From Ilyomonas sp965247435 (GTDB taxonomy: Bacteria > Bacteroidota > Bacteroidia > Chitinophagales > Chitinophagaceae): 64,000 nucleotides of DNA. Position numbers and translations under genes: made by a program. Positions 53,837-63,027 of the stretch are shown piece after piece. A model generated the notes under the pieces. The model was not told where the DNA came from and ran no database searches. It saw only the letters and a list, made by a program, of their open reading frames with translations. Numbering within the stretch: position 1 is the stretch's first letter; each line of letters opens with the position of its first letter. The DNA lies in contig OZ252019.1 of NCBI GenBank assembly GCA_965247435.1, forward strand, positions 4,712,001 through 4,776,000. Reading direction: 5' to 3'.

Positions 53837-54008
53837 TCAAATATATTGAATTTTGAATACTGCTTAAAAACGGAGCAGGTTAAGTTTGCAATTTGTTGCA
53901 TTAACAGGTACTGCATTAACGTTTTGCCTCTTCTTTTCCCTATTTCGTAATATTAGTTTCCCTATACCGTAAGCCGCCTCTGTTGCACAAAAATACTTTT
54001 GCAGCCAC

Positions 54009-55265
54009 ATGAAATATTTCTTCTTAGCTGCAATTCTATTGTCCTTTGTATGTATAAAAACCAATGCGCAAACAAGAACGCCTGCCCAACAGTTAGTACT
54101 CACCAATGAAGACTCGCTGAATGCCGGTACGGCCAAAAACAAAACCCTGATCTCGGGCTATGGCAGCGCTTTTTACCAGCGCAACTTTTATGGGCATCAA
54201 TCCCGCGCCTCACTCGAACGGGTGGTGTTGTTTGTAGGCCACCAGTTCAACCCCAGGATTGCTTTTTTTAGTGAGCTGGAAGTGGAAAATGCAGTCGTAG
54301 CGAGTGGCGGGAGCGATGAAGCAGCCAGCGGCGCGTCGGGCGATATATCGCTGGAGCAGGCTTTTCTAAAATTCAACTTCAACCCGCGTTTGTACCTCGT
54401 AGCCGGGCTGTTTACACCGCGCATCGGTATCCTCAACGAGAACCATTTACCGGTAAATTTTAACGGCGTTGAACGCCCTATTGTAGAGCAATTGATTATC
54501 CCGGCCACCTGGCGCGAGTTGGGTGTGGGCTTGTATGGCTCGGCCAGTAACCTGCCGCTTAATTACAGTATTGCTTTACTAAACGGGCTTAACGGCGCAG
54601 CACTGGAGCACGGCGATGGCATCCGTGCGGCCCGCGGACTCGGCAGTAATGTATTTGCCAATAACCTGGCTGTTACCGCCTCGGTACAGTACAACATCAG
54701 CGATTTTAAATTTCAGGTATCCGGCTATGCCGGTGGTACGGTTGGCCTTAGCCCGCGCGGCGCCGACAGCCTTTCGCTTAACAGCGGCGCCTTCGGCACA
54801 CCGCTTTATTTAGGCGAAGCCAATGTGCAATACGGGCACAACGGGTTTTCAGCCAAAGCCCTCGCCGCCTGCATCAGCTATCCCGGTGCGCATGACATCT
54901 CTTTGGCTTATGGAAAAAATATTGCGGAAGGCATGTGGGGCGCCTACCTTGAAGCGGCGTACGACTGGTTGTATAGTAAAGGAAACGGGCAGCAGTTTAT
55001 CACGTTTGCACGTGCTGAAATGCTGGATTTAAACAGCACACTTACAACTGCACAAAAAAACCTGTACGACGGCACTTTAAAGCAGCAGCACCTTATTGCC
55101 GGCATCAGCTACCTGCCCATTCCAAATGTGGTTATAAAAGCCGATGTGCGCCTGCTGCACACCGGAGCGCAAAACCCGGCACTGGTAATTAACCCGCCGC
55201 CGAATGCGTTGCCTTATAAGCAAAACAACCAGTTATTAAATATCGGTATCGGTTACTCCTTCTGA
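54009..55265 (+). CDS. Outer-membrane porin-like beta-barrel protein
   Basis: 418 residues with a signal peptide (1-20, ending TNAQ). The mature protein shows alternating amphipathic strands and an aromatic C-terminus (LLNIGIGYSF), as in barrels. Segments LERVVLFVGHQFNPRIAFFSELEVEN and GLFTPRIGILNENH resemble phosphate/pyrophosphate-type porins without a clear family. First gene of a plus-strand run with Rieske, imelysin and di-heme genes, so it may serve metal or metal-complex uptake. Confidence 0.8.
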   Translation: MKYFFLAAILLSFVCIKTNAQTRTPAQQLVLTNEDSLNAGTAKNKTLISGYGSAFYQRNFYGHQSRASLERVVLFVGHQFNPRIAFFSELEVENAVVASGGSDEAASGASGDISLEQAFLKFNFNPRLYLVAGLFTPRIGILNENHLPVNFNGVERPIVEQLIIPATWRELGVGLYGSASNLPLNYSIALLNGLNGAALEHGDGIRAARGLGSNVFANNLAVTASVQYNISDFKFQVSGYAGGTVGLSPRGADSLSLNSGAFGTPLYLGEANVQYGHNGFSAKALAACISYPGAHDISLAYGKNIAEGMWGAYLEAAYDWLYSKGNGQQFITFARAEMLDLNSTLTTAQKNLYDGTLKQQHLIAGISYLPIPNVVIKADVRLLHTGAQNPALVINPPPNALPYKQNNQLLNIGIGYSF

Positions 55266-55359
55266 TCCGGTAACTTAAGAAGTATAATGTAATCTGCAAA
55301 AGTACGCTTCTGCAGAGCGGGTTTGGATGAAGTCAGTAAGAAGTAAACAGCTTCAAAAG

Positions 55360-55392
55360 ACGAAGGATGAACGAAGGATGGACGAAGGATGA
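55360..55392 (+). repeat. Three tandem 11-bp repeats
   Basis: ACGAAGGATGA, ACGAAGGATGG and ACGAAGGATGA in direct succession, in the gap between the porin and Rieske genes, about 47 bp before the Rieske start codon. Possible regulatory or slippage-prone sequence; no function known. Confidence 0.6.
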
Positions 55393-55439
55393 GGTAACGG
55401 AAGGTATTACACAAAACTTACTACAAAGAACAACATAAG

Positions 55440-55865
55440 ATGCAGCGAAGAACTTTTCTAAAGGATAGTTGTACGGTTTGCCTGCTTGGCGCAGCCGGGT
55501 ATGTATTGCCACAGTTAGCAGGTTGCAAAACCGCATCGTACGCTGTATATAAAACACCGGTAGTGGGTAAAAGTGTGGTAGTGCCGCTAAGCCTGTTTGA
55601 TGCAGCGCCTACCCGGTTTGTACGGCCGGCCGGCTGGTACCGCGATATTGCCGTGCAGAAAAAAGACGACAATACCTACCAGGCACTGCTGCTGGAATGT
55701 ACCCACCAGGAAAATGCCTTAACGCCTACCGGCAGCGGCTTTCATTGCAGCCTGCATGGCAGCGACTTTGATAAAGATGGCCGGGTGCGCAAGGGCCCGG
55801 CAGCGCAGCCATTAACCAGGTATCAAACCAGCATTGATCAAAATAATTTAATTATTCACGTGTAA
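55440..55865 (+). CDS. Rieske [2Fe-2S] protein with Tat-like/lipoprotein-like signal
   Basis: 141 residues. The N-terminus QRRTFLKDSC resembles a twin-arginine signal, followed by a hydrophobic stretch and a cysteine at LAGC. The Rieske cluster motifs are CTH (~83) and CSLHGS (~102), with 16 residues between the pairs. It probably carries electrons in the periplasm, perhaps to or from the neighbouring di-heme cytochrome. The stop is 9 nt before the imelysin start. Confidence 0.88.
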   Translation: MQRRTFLKDSCTVCLLGAAGYVLPQLAGCKTASYAVYKTPVVGKSVVVPLSLFDAAPTRFVRPAGWYRDIAVQKKDDNTYQALLLECTHQENALTPTGSGFHCSLHGSDFDKDGRVRKGPAAQPLTRYQTSIDQNNLIIHV

Positions 55866-55873
55866 CTGTATAT

Positions 55874-56953
55874 ATGAAAAAAATACTTCTTTCGCTTTTA
55901 CTGCTTAGTGTTTTGGGGGCCTGTGTGCGCAATAAAGACAACGACAATACTGCCGGCAATACACCCGCAGCGATAGAGCAGGCGGTAACGGAAGACTTCG
56001 GCAACAACATCGCCATGCCGGTATATGCCGACCTGCAGGCTGCTGCTTCAGACCTGAATACAAAAATCGGGGCGCTGGTAGCTTCGCCGGATGATGCAGG
56101 GCTAACAGCCGCGCAAACGGCCTGGCGCAACATGCGGGCTGTATGGGAGCTATCGGAAGGCTTTCTTTTTGGCCCGGTGGAAGACAACGATTACGATCCG
56201 CAAACCGATACCTGGCCTACTGACTATGCGCAGATGGATAGCTTGCTGGCCAGTAATAATGCACTGCAGGCCGAAGATGTGCAGTTACTGGACTATTCGC
56301 TGCGTGGTTACCATCCTATTGAATATATGTTATGGGGCAGGGGAAGTAATAAAACAGCAGGGGCGCTTACAAACCGCCAGTTGCTGTATCTCTCTGCTTT
56401 AAGTACCGACCTGCAATCAATCTGCACTTCTTTGCAGGCTGCATGGACCGAAAGTTACCTGGCGCAGGTAACGACCGCCGGCAGGGGCAGCACTCAATTT
56501 ACCACGTACCAGAACTTTTTTACTACCCTTAACAATGGCATGATAGACATCTGCAACGAGGTAGGCAAGACCGACGAAGGTGAGGAAGGAAAGATCTATA
56601 CGCCTTTTATAGCGCGGGATTCCAGCCTTGTAGAGTCGCCGTATTCTGAAAACTCAATGACCGATTTCAGGAACAATATCACCGGCGCTTATAACGTATA
56701 TCTCGGGAAATACAAGACGCAGCAAACCGGCATCACCAGCCTTGTACAGCTCTACAACCGGGACCTTGATAACCGTATCCGGCAAAAGTTTGAGACGGCC
56801 ATCAATGCTTTCAGCAATATAAATGTCCCTTTTGAAAAAGCCATTTTTCAGCAGCGCGACCAGTTACAGCTCCTGATGAATGCCATTGCCGATGTGCGCA
56901 CTATTTTACAAACGGATTTACAAAATTTTATTATTACCAACATTAAAAATTAA
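55874..56953 (+). CDS. Imelysin family lipoprotein (iron-related)
   Basis: 359 residues with lipobox LGAC (Cys ~17). The imelysin domain covers most of the protein and includes the GxHxxE motif in RGYHPIEYMLWG (~141). The family (IrpA, EfeO-type relatives) is tied to iron uptake or sensing in the envelope. Here it sits between a Rieske protein and a di-heme cytochrome, the neighbourhood expected of iron-linked imelysin operons. A metal role is inferred from family and neighbours; no Fur box was found by eye. Confidence 0.92.
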   Translation: MKKILLSLLLLSVLGACVRNKDNDNTAGNTPAAIEQAVTEDFGNNIAMPVYADLQAAASDLNTKIGALVASPDDAGLTAAQTAWRNMRAVWELSEGFLFGPVEDNDYDPQTDTWPTDYAQMDSLLASNNALQAEDVQLLDYSLRGYHPIEYMLWGRGSNKTAGALTNRQLLYLSALSTDLQSICTSLQAAWTESYLAQVTTAGRGSTQFTTYQNFFTTLNNGMIDICNEVGKTDEGEEGKIYTPFIARDSSLVESPYSENSMTDFRNNITGAYNVYLGKYKTQQTGITSLVQLYNRDLDNRIRQKFETAINAFSNINVPFEKAIFQQRDQLQLLMNAIADVRTILQTDLQNFIITNIKN

Positions 56954-56984
56954 GGGGAGAAAGCTGAAAGGCTTGGAACAACAC

Positions 56985-58355
56985 ATGAAGAAACTTATTG
57001 TGATACTGCTATTGAGTGCATCAGTAATTCTGTTTGCCATGTGCAACAAAGCCAGGGAGCTGCCCGATGCTGCTTTCGACGACCGGCTGAGCGGCGGACT
57101 GGCTACTGTATTTGATGAAACTTCGCATGCCTTTACCCGCGGCATTAACGGCCTCGATGGCCGTGATGAAATCGTGCACGAGTTTGGCGACCAGGCTTTT
57201 GAGCAAACCTTCGTGGCCGACTCGGCTATCTTTAGCGGCAAAGGCCCGATTTATAATAACGTTTCCTGCATCTCCTGCCATCACAACGATGGCAAAGGCA
57301 CGCCTACCGCAGGCTTTCCCAACTCTTCTTTGCTGTTTCGCGTCAGCCTGCCCGGCGAAGACAAGCATGGCGCACCGGTCAGCATTCCGGGTTACGGCTT
57401 CCAGATACAGGACAAAGCGCTCATTGGCGTACAGCCCGAAGCGCATATAGATATCCAATATACGGAGCAAACCGTTACCTATCCCGATGGTACCGCCGTT
57501 ATGCTGCGCAAGCCCGTATATACTATTCAGAATGCCTATTATCCGTTACCGGGAATTTATAACTTGTCGCCGCGGCTGGCGCCACCGGTATTTGGTTTAG
57601 GTTTAATAGAAAGCATACCTGAGCGTACGATTCTTTCTTTTGCCGATGAAGAAGATAAGGATGGCGATGGCATCAGCGGCCGGCCAAATTATATTTTTGA
57701 TACTACGAATAACCGTACAGACTTAGGACGCTTTGGGTTGAAAGCCAACACCGTAAGCCTGTCGCACCAGGTAGCGCTTGCTTACCAGCAGGATATGGGC
57801 GTTACGTCTTCGGTGCTGCCCGATGAAAGTTCCAAAGGACAAACCCAGTATTTCCAAACCAAAACAAAAACAGAGTTGCCCGACAGTACGCTGCGCGCCG
57901 CTACTTTTTATGTACAAACCCTTGCCGTGCCTGCGCGCCGCAATGTGAATGATGCTACGAATAAAAAGGGAGAAAGTTTGTTTGTGCAAATCAATTGTTC
58001 CGGCTGCCACAAGCCTACTATTTATACCGGGTTAAACACTGCTATTCCAGCGCTGAGCGGGCAGCGCATCCATCCTTATACCGATTTGCTGCTGCACGAT
58101 ATGGGTGATGGACTTGCTGATGGCCGGCCCGATTTTGTAGCAACGGGCAGCGAGTGGCGCACCATGCCGCTTTGGGGCATCGGCCTGTTTGAAAAAACGA
58201 ACGGCATCCCTTATTACCTGCACGACGGCCGCGCCCGCACCATAGAAGAAGCTATTTTATGGCATGGCGGTGAAGCACAGAACAGCAAAGCAGCCTTTAT
58301 GAATTTAAGCAAAGAAGACAGAAGCGCGGTAATACAGTTTTTGAAATCGCTGTAA
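56985..58355 (+). CDS. Di-heme cytochrome c lipoprotein (DUF1111, di-heme oxidoreductase)
   Basis: 456 residues from ATG 56985, which has a good ribosome binding site (AAGGGGAGA) and starts a lipoprotein signal with lipobox FAMC; the longer frame from 56880 is rejected because it overlaps the imelysin gene. Two heme-binding motifs are visible: CISCH (~95) and CSGCH (~333). The family is common next to imelysin genes and is thought to oxidise or reduce iron or another periplasmic substrate. Confidence 0.92.
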   Translation: MKKLIVILLLSASVILFAMCNKARELPDAAFDDRLSGGLATVFDETSHAFTRGINGLDGRDEIVHEFGDQAFEQTFVADSAIFSGKGPIYNNVSCISCHHNDGKGTPTAGFPNSSLLFRVSLPGEDKHGAPVSIPGYGFQIQDKALIGVQPEAHIDIQYTEQTVTYPDGTAVMLRKPVYTIQNAYYPLPGIYNLSPRLAPPVFGLGLIESIPERTILSFADEEDKDGDGISGRPNYIFDTTNNRTDLGRFGLKANTVSLSHQVALAYQQDMGVTSSVLPDESSKGQTQYFQTKTKTELPDSTLRAATFYVQTLAVPARRNVNDATNKKGESLFVQINCSGCHKPTIYTGLNTAIPALSGQRIHPYTDLLLHDMGDGLADGRPDFVATGSEWRTMPLWGIGLFEKTNGIPYYLHDGRARTIEEAILWHGGEAQNSKAAFMNLSKEDRSAVIQFLKSL

Positions 58356-58423
58356 CATTATTTAAAAATCCGTTCATCAAAAGGAAACGGTTCAACATCT
58401 GCTATTTTTAATCCTGATAAGTA

Positions 58424-58620
58424 GTGCGTTAAAATTATTTATCCATTACTGATTTTCATTTAATGTTCTTTTTTTGTGGAAAAAAAGAACGAAAAAAAGC
58501 CACAGGAAAACAATATACAGCACGTTTTCCTGCAAGACTATGATTTAGCTTTTGTACTGCTGTGAATTGTGCAACAGTAATGCTACAACAAAGCGAACAA
58601 CAATACTGATCGGAGTCTAC
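58424..58620 (+). repeat. Structured dispersed repeat, copy 3
   Basis: Third copy of the element at 5718-6110, 52 kb away. Stems: TGTGG (58475-58479) with CCACA (58500-58504), and CAGGAAAAC (58503-58511) with GTTTTCCTG (58524-58532), where a G-C pair of copy 1 is replaced by A-T. The CTGTGAATTG loop is conserved. Similarity to the copy 1/copy 2 junction continues about 35 nt into the end of the adjoining RES fragment. Confidence 0.75.
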
Positions 58621-58877
58621 GTAAAGTTGATACTGTACTTAAAATAAGTATCATGAGGAGTAAGCAGAAAGTTATAGTCGCCTTTAGTTACCGCCGACGG
58701 CACTTGTAACACACAAAACTTGTTTTCAGTTATAAATCGGTCGCCGGTTAATTGCGTTGCCAGTAATTGTGGAAATACATTCCAGCGGGCAACCAGATTG
58801 GAGATGTTTATTTTCTGAAAAGCAATGTCATCCCGAATAAGAATGGTCATCGTTACATAGTCGGCTGGTAAAGTAGC
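58617..58877 (-). pseudogene. Truncated RES-domain toxin remnant
   Basis: The frame LPADYVTMTILIRDDIAFQK, then TQLTGDRFITENKFCVLQVPSAVTKGDYNFLLTPHD-like sequence, matches the C-terminal half of RES toxins (the SxxxVLxVPSA and NxLLxPxH pattern). The N-terminal half, with the conserved Arg and Glu, is missing, and the C-terminus is cut short where the structured repeat begins. It belongs to a different RES subgroup from the intact gene at 2497-2955. No antitoxin partner is seen. Confidence 0.7.
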
Positions 58878-59033
58878 CTGATAATAACAGCTATTCCTTT
58901 GTTTGCTTTATTTTTAATATCCATTATAATTTTGTGAGGACAGTTAAAAACTTTGTTCAGGAGTTTCGAACTGTCTTTACTGAACCTTATTCCTGAATTC
59001 TTCTTCCTGTGTGTATTACTTTTGTTATTATCC

Positions 59034-59792
59034 ATGCAGCAATACACGCTAAAAAAATCGCTTGGCCAGCACTTCTTAAAAGATGAAAATATTTGCCGGA
59101 AAATTATTGCCGCCTTGCAGGAAAGCCGGTTCACACAGTTAGCAGAAGTTGGTCCCGGCGCAGGCGCGCTTACCAAATACCTGTTGCAATTGCCGGACAC
59201 AGACTTTAAAGCCATAGAAATAGACGGGGAGAAAGCGGCTTATCTCGAAGAAGCTTATCCGGCAATCGGTGGCAAAATTATTCAACAGGACTTTCTGAAA
59301 ATCGCTGCGCCTTTCGACGGCTCCTTCGTGGTGATTGGTAATTTTCCTTACAATATTTCTTCCCAAATCTTATTTAAAATTATTGAATGGAAAGCGCAGG
59401 TCCCGGTCATTATTGGTATGTTTCAGAAAGAAGTGGCGCAGCGTATTGCTGCCCCGCCGGGCAGTAAAGTGTATGGTATTTTAAGCGTGCTTATACAGGC
59501 TTATTATGCGGTTGAATATTTGTTTGATGTACCGCCGGGTGCATTTAATCCGCCGCCTAAAGTAATGAGTGGCGTGGTGCGATTAACAAGAAAAGAAGAA
59601 GTGTTGCCGGTGAAAAGTGAAAAGGCATTTACGATACTCGTAAAAACCGCTTTCAATCAACGGCGCAAGACCTTGCGCAATGCCACGCGCGCGCTGTTCG
59701 ATGCAGTTATTTTAGAGCAAAATATCTTTAATAAACGCGCAGAACAATTAAGCATCGCTGATTTTGCGCAGCTAACATTTAGTATGAAATAA
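59034..59792 (+). CDS. rsmA: 16S rRNA dimethyladenosine transferase RsmA (KsgA)
   Basis: 252 residues from ATG 59034 (MQQYTLKKSLGQHFLKDE), the invariant family start; the longer frame from 58953 is rejected. It dimethylates two adjacent adenines near the 3' end of 16S rRNA using S-adenosylmethionine. Motifs: EVGPGAGALTKYLL (SAM site), the acidic EIDGEKAAYLEE, NFPYNISSQI (catalytic NxPY type) and FNPPPKVMSGVVRL. A core housekeeping gene. The frame upstream contains only the RES remnant on the other strand. Confidence 0.96.
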   Translation: MQQYTLKKSLGQHFLKDENICRKIIAALQESRFTQLAEVGPGAGALTKYLLQLPDTDFKAIEIDGEKAAYLEEAYPAIGGKIIQQDFLKIAAPFDGSFVVIGNFPYNISSQILFKIIEWKAQVPVIIGMFQKEVAQRIAAPPGSKVYGILSVLIQAYYAVEYLFDVPPGAFNPPPKVMSGVVRLTRKEEVLPVKSEKAFTILVKTAFNQRRKTLRNATRALFDAVILEQNIFNKRAEQLSIADFAQLTFSMK

Positions 59793-59797
59793 TGCTA

Positions 59798-59944
59798 TTG
59801 CCACGAAGACACAAAGACACAAAAAATAATAGCGTTATACATGATTTGATATTTACAGTAAAACAACTTTTTATATAAACAATATTGCGAAGACATTAAA
59901 ATTATTTATTAAAAATCCTTTGCGTCTTTGTGTCTTCGTGGCAA
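59798..59944. repeat. Pair of 26-bp inverted repeats (CCACGAAGACACAAAG type)
   Basis: Left arm 59798-59823 and right arm 59919-59944 are inverted and match at 25 of 26 positions. Both contain GCCACGAAGACACAAAGAC; 95 bp lie between them. Repeats with this core are widespread between bacterial genes. It could form a long hairpin between rsmA and the next gene. Confidence 0.85.
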
Positions 59945-59957
59945 ATAAAATTTATCT

Positions 59958-60881
59958 ATGAAAAAAGTATTAGTCACCGCTAAAGTGCATCAGTATCTCC
60001 TCAGCAGGCTGCAGCAAAGCGGCTTTGAAGTGGTGTATAAACCTGCGGTTACGTATGAAGAAGTAGTACAGGAAATTCACGACATCCATGGATTAATTAT
60101 TACTACCCGGATAAAAGTTGACAAAGTAATTTTAGACAATGCAATAGAGCTTAAGTGGATTGGCCGCCTTGGCAGCGGCATGGAATTGATTGATGTGCCG
60201 TATGCCGAAAGTAAAGGCATTACCTGTGTAAGCAGCCCCGAAGGCAACCGCAATGCTGTTGCAGAACATAGCCTGGGCTTGCTGTTGAATTTAATGAATA
60301 AAATAAGCAGCAGCTACGACGAAGTAAAGCAGGGCGAGTGGATACGCGATGCCAACCGCGGTACCGAGCTTAGCGGCAAAACCGTTGGTATCATTGGCTT
60401 TGGTAACACGGGTAGCGCTTTTGCCAGGCTGCTGGAGCCGTTTGGCGTAACGGTACTGGCGCATGATAAATACAGGCATGGCTTTGCCAAAAATTTTATC
60501 CGAGAAGCCGAAGGAGAACAAATTGCCCGCTATGCCGAGGTCGTAAGCCTGCACCTGCCGTTAACGGAAGAAACGTTTCATTATGCCAACGATGTTTTCT
60601 TTAATGCCCTGCAAAAACAACCTTATTTCCTTACTGCCTGCCGCGGTAAAGTAACGGATACCGGCGCGCTCCTCCGTGCAGTGCAAAGCGGCAAAATTGC
60701 GGGTGCCGGCATTGATGTATTAGAAAATGAAAAGCTAAGTACTTATACAACTGCAGAAACAGAGCAACTGCAATGGCTTACAGCCCAGCCCAACGTTATC
60801 ATCACCCCGCACATTGCCGGCTACAGCCAGGAAGCGTTTTATAAAATGGCTAAAATTGTGCTGGATAAGTTAGGTATTTAA
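59958..60881 (+). CDS. D-isomer-specific 2-hydroxyacid dehydrogenase
   Basis: 307 residues. The NAD-binding Rossmann signature GIIGFGNTGSAFARLL is at ~145, preceded by the family segment GRLGSGMELIDVPYAE. The later motif LHLPLTEET, the ACRGK stretch and the catalytic His in ITPHIAGYSQEA (~285) are present. It is a phosphoglycerate-dehydrogenase-type enzyme, but the usual ACT domain is absent and the substrate is not defined by sequence. It follows rsmA across the inverted repeat pair and stands alone. Confidence 0.9.
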   Translation: MKKVLVTAKVHQYLLSRLQQSGFEVVYKPAVTYEEVVQEIHDIHGLIITTRIKVDKVILDNAIELKWIGRLGSGMELIDVPYAESKGITCVSSPEGNRNAVAEHSLGLLLNLMNKISSSYDEVKQGEWIRDANRGTELSGKTVGIIGFGNTGSAFARLLEPFGVTVLAHDKYRHGFAKNFIREAEGEQIARYAEVVSLHLPLTEETFHYANDVFFNALQKQPYFLTACRGKVTDTGALLRAVQSGKIAGAGIDVLENEKLSTYTTAETEQLQWLTAQPNVIITPHIAGYSQEAFYKMAKIVLDKLGI

Positions 60882-61167
60882 GCCAGTATAAAAGAATATT
60901 AAGCCTTCCTTAAAATATATATAAAACGCAGTAATCTACATTCCATCGTCTTACTATTGTATTAGCAGTTTGTAAGTTTTGTGTAGTTCTGTATTCCTCC
61001 CTCTGCCCGCAAAGGCAGGACAGCGCTACGTTGTAGCGGTTTGAAAATACTGCATTGCTTTGCTTAATAATTATAAATACATATTTAACGGCGTTGAATT
61101 TTTAGCTGCACAATGTTTGTAACTAACACTTGCTGTTAATAACCCATCTATATATTTATCATCTATC

Positions 61168-63027
61168 ATGGACGTCTTACAATCAAATAGTCTTATGGAA
61201 GTCACGCATCCCAATCTTAGTCTTACCAAAAGCAAGGAAGAGGCATTAGAAGATACAGATAGTTTTATTAACCCGTTGCCCCGTGCAGTGCTGCGCCATA
61301 ATACGCCGATCATACTGGATGGCGACTGGAGCTTTGCGCTCGACCCGGAAGACCAGGGCATCAAGGATGGCTGGTTTCTCGGGCATAATTATGAGCAGAA
61401 AGCGCACTGGCCGGGCAGTGTTGAGCAGCACATGACCCAAGGAAAAGAACAGCAGCAAACAGAATTCTGGAAAGATAAAGTAGTAGCGTGGTACGAGCGC
61501 GACTTTCCGCTACCGGAGCAAAACGGCAACCGGCTAAAGAGTATGATGCAGCTAACATTCGGGGCTTCCGGCTACGAAACGCGGGTATGGCTTAATGGTT
61601 ACCCGCTTAGTACGGTGGAAGGAGAAGAGGCACACATGGGAGAATATACTTCTTTTTCTTACGAGCTGAATGAGAAGCTATTACGGCCTGTTAACCGCTT
61701 AACGGTACGCATAGCCAGCAGCATGGATGCGGATATTCCGCGTGGCAAGCAGGAGTCGCATGTATATAAACGCGGCGGCATCTGGTACCAGACTTATACG
61801 GGCGCCGTGCGCAGCATCTGGCTGGAAACGGTAGAGCGCAACCGCCTCCGCTCCCGGCTGGGCGTTATCAGTATAATTGAAGATCAGATTATCCGCTTTA
61901 ATGTTACCACCCGCATACAAGACCCCGGCGAGTATATACTGCGGCTTAAGATATTTGAAAGAAAAGAGAATGAACAACCGCTGGCGCAAAGCGATTTTCC
62001 ACTGCGTCTCGAAGGCGGCCAGAAACAGCAGCGCGTAGTGGTGGAATTGCCGAACGCACAGTTATGGTCGCCCGAAGACCCGCACCTGTACCGGCTGGTA
62101 GCGCAATTAATAGATGCAGAAGGCTACACCGCCGAAATAGAAGCGCACTTTGGATTGCGCAAAGTGGAATCGCGCGGCTGCTGTGTGTATCTTAATAATA
62201 AAAAAGTTTATCTCGATGGTATTTTGTACCAGCCCGGCACTTCCAGCTATGAAGAAATAAAAAAGCACATGCTGGCCATGAAGCAGCTCGGCTGCAACCT
62301 GGTGCGCATACATATTGCCGGTGTTGACCCGCGCATTTACAACCTGGCCGATAAATTAGGTATGCTGTTGTGGGTAGAAGTCCCCAGCCCGCATCGCTCG
62401 AGCAAATTGAGCCGCGAAAACCATAAGGCGGAATTACTGCGGATGTTAGCTTTGATAGAAACGCATCCATCCGTAATTGTCTGGAGTTTATACAATGAAG
62501 ACTGGGGGGCGCAGGATATTGCAACCAATGAAGAAACGCGCAGCTACATTATAGATACCTATCATTATATGCTAATCCATCATCCGCAGTTTTTGGTGGT
62601 GGATAACGATGGCTGGCAACACGTATCATGCGAAGGACGATTGAAAAGCGATTTGCTTACGGCCCATTTATATACACCCGATATTGACCACTGGCGCCAA
62701 TTGCTCGACAAACTGGTGAATGGTGAGCTGGATGATGTAGCGGCTTTTCCGCTGGTGGTTGGCGACCCGTTTTTCTATCGTCACCAGATACCATTGATTG
62801 TAAGCGAATGGGGCGGCTTCGGCTTTGTAAATTATGGCGGCCCGCAGAGCAACGAAGAGCGCGCAGCACAAATAAAACTGTTTAAAGAAGAGCTGCGCAA
62901 GCGGCAGATAGCAGGCGATGTTTACACCCAGGCCACGAATATTGAGGAAGAACAGAACGGCCTGATAGATGTACAAACCGGCGAGCTGAGAGTACCGGAA
63001 GGCATACTGAATTCGGGAAAAAGATAA
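61168..63027 (+). CDS. Glycoside hydrolase family 2 protein (beta-galactosidase/glucuronidase-like)
   Basis: 619 residues. Sugar-binding jelly-roll (~30-220, LDGDWSFALDPED, GGIWYQTYTGAVRSIWLE), an immunoglobulin-like domain (~225-335), then the TIM barrel with the acid/base Glu in WSLYNEDWG (~450) and the nucleophile Glu in IVSEWGGFG (~549). No signal peptide is visible, so a cytoplasmic enzyme is likely, unlike the exported hydrolases elsewhere in the window. It is about the size of GH2 glucuronidases. Substrate not determinable. Confidence 0.9.
   Translation: MDVLQSNSLMEVTHPNLSLTKSKEEALEDTDSFINPLPRAVLRHNTPIILDGDWSFALDPEDQGIKDGWFLGHNYEQKAHWPGSVEQHMTQGKEQQQTEFWKDKVVAWYERDFPLPEQNGNRLKSMMQLTFGASGYETRVWLNGYPLSTVEGEEAHMGEYTSFSYELNEKLLRPVNRLTVRIASSMDADIPRGKQESHVYKRGGIWYQTYTGAVRSIWLETVERNRLRSRLGVISIIEDQIIRFNVTTRIQDPGEYILRLKIFERKENEQPLAQSDFPLRLEGGQKQQRVVVELPNAQLWSPEDPHLYRLVAQLIDAEGYTAEIEAHFGLRKVESRGCCVYLNNKKVYLDGILYQPGTSSYEEIKKHMLAMKQLGCNLVRIHIAGVDPRIYNLADKLGMLLWVEVPSPHRSSKLSRENHKAELLRMLALIETHPSVIVWSLYNEDWGAQDIATNEETRSYIIDTYHYMLIHHPQFLVVDNDGWQHVSCEGRLKSDLLTAHLYTPDIDHWRQLLDKLVNGELDDVAAFPLVVGDPFFYRHQIPLIVSEWGGFGFVNYGGPQSNEERAAQIKLFKEELRKRQIAGDVYTQATNIEEEQNGLIDVQTGELRVPEGILNSGKR

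Noticed and set aside
56880..56984. Upstream extension of the di-heme cytochrome frame
   Set aside because: It overlaps the end of the imelysin gene. The ATG at 56985 has a ribosome binding site and begins a lipoprotein signal.
58853..59215. 120-codon minus-strand frame over the start of rsmA
   Set aside because: It is antisense to the conserved rsmA N-terminus and shows no family features.
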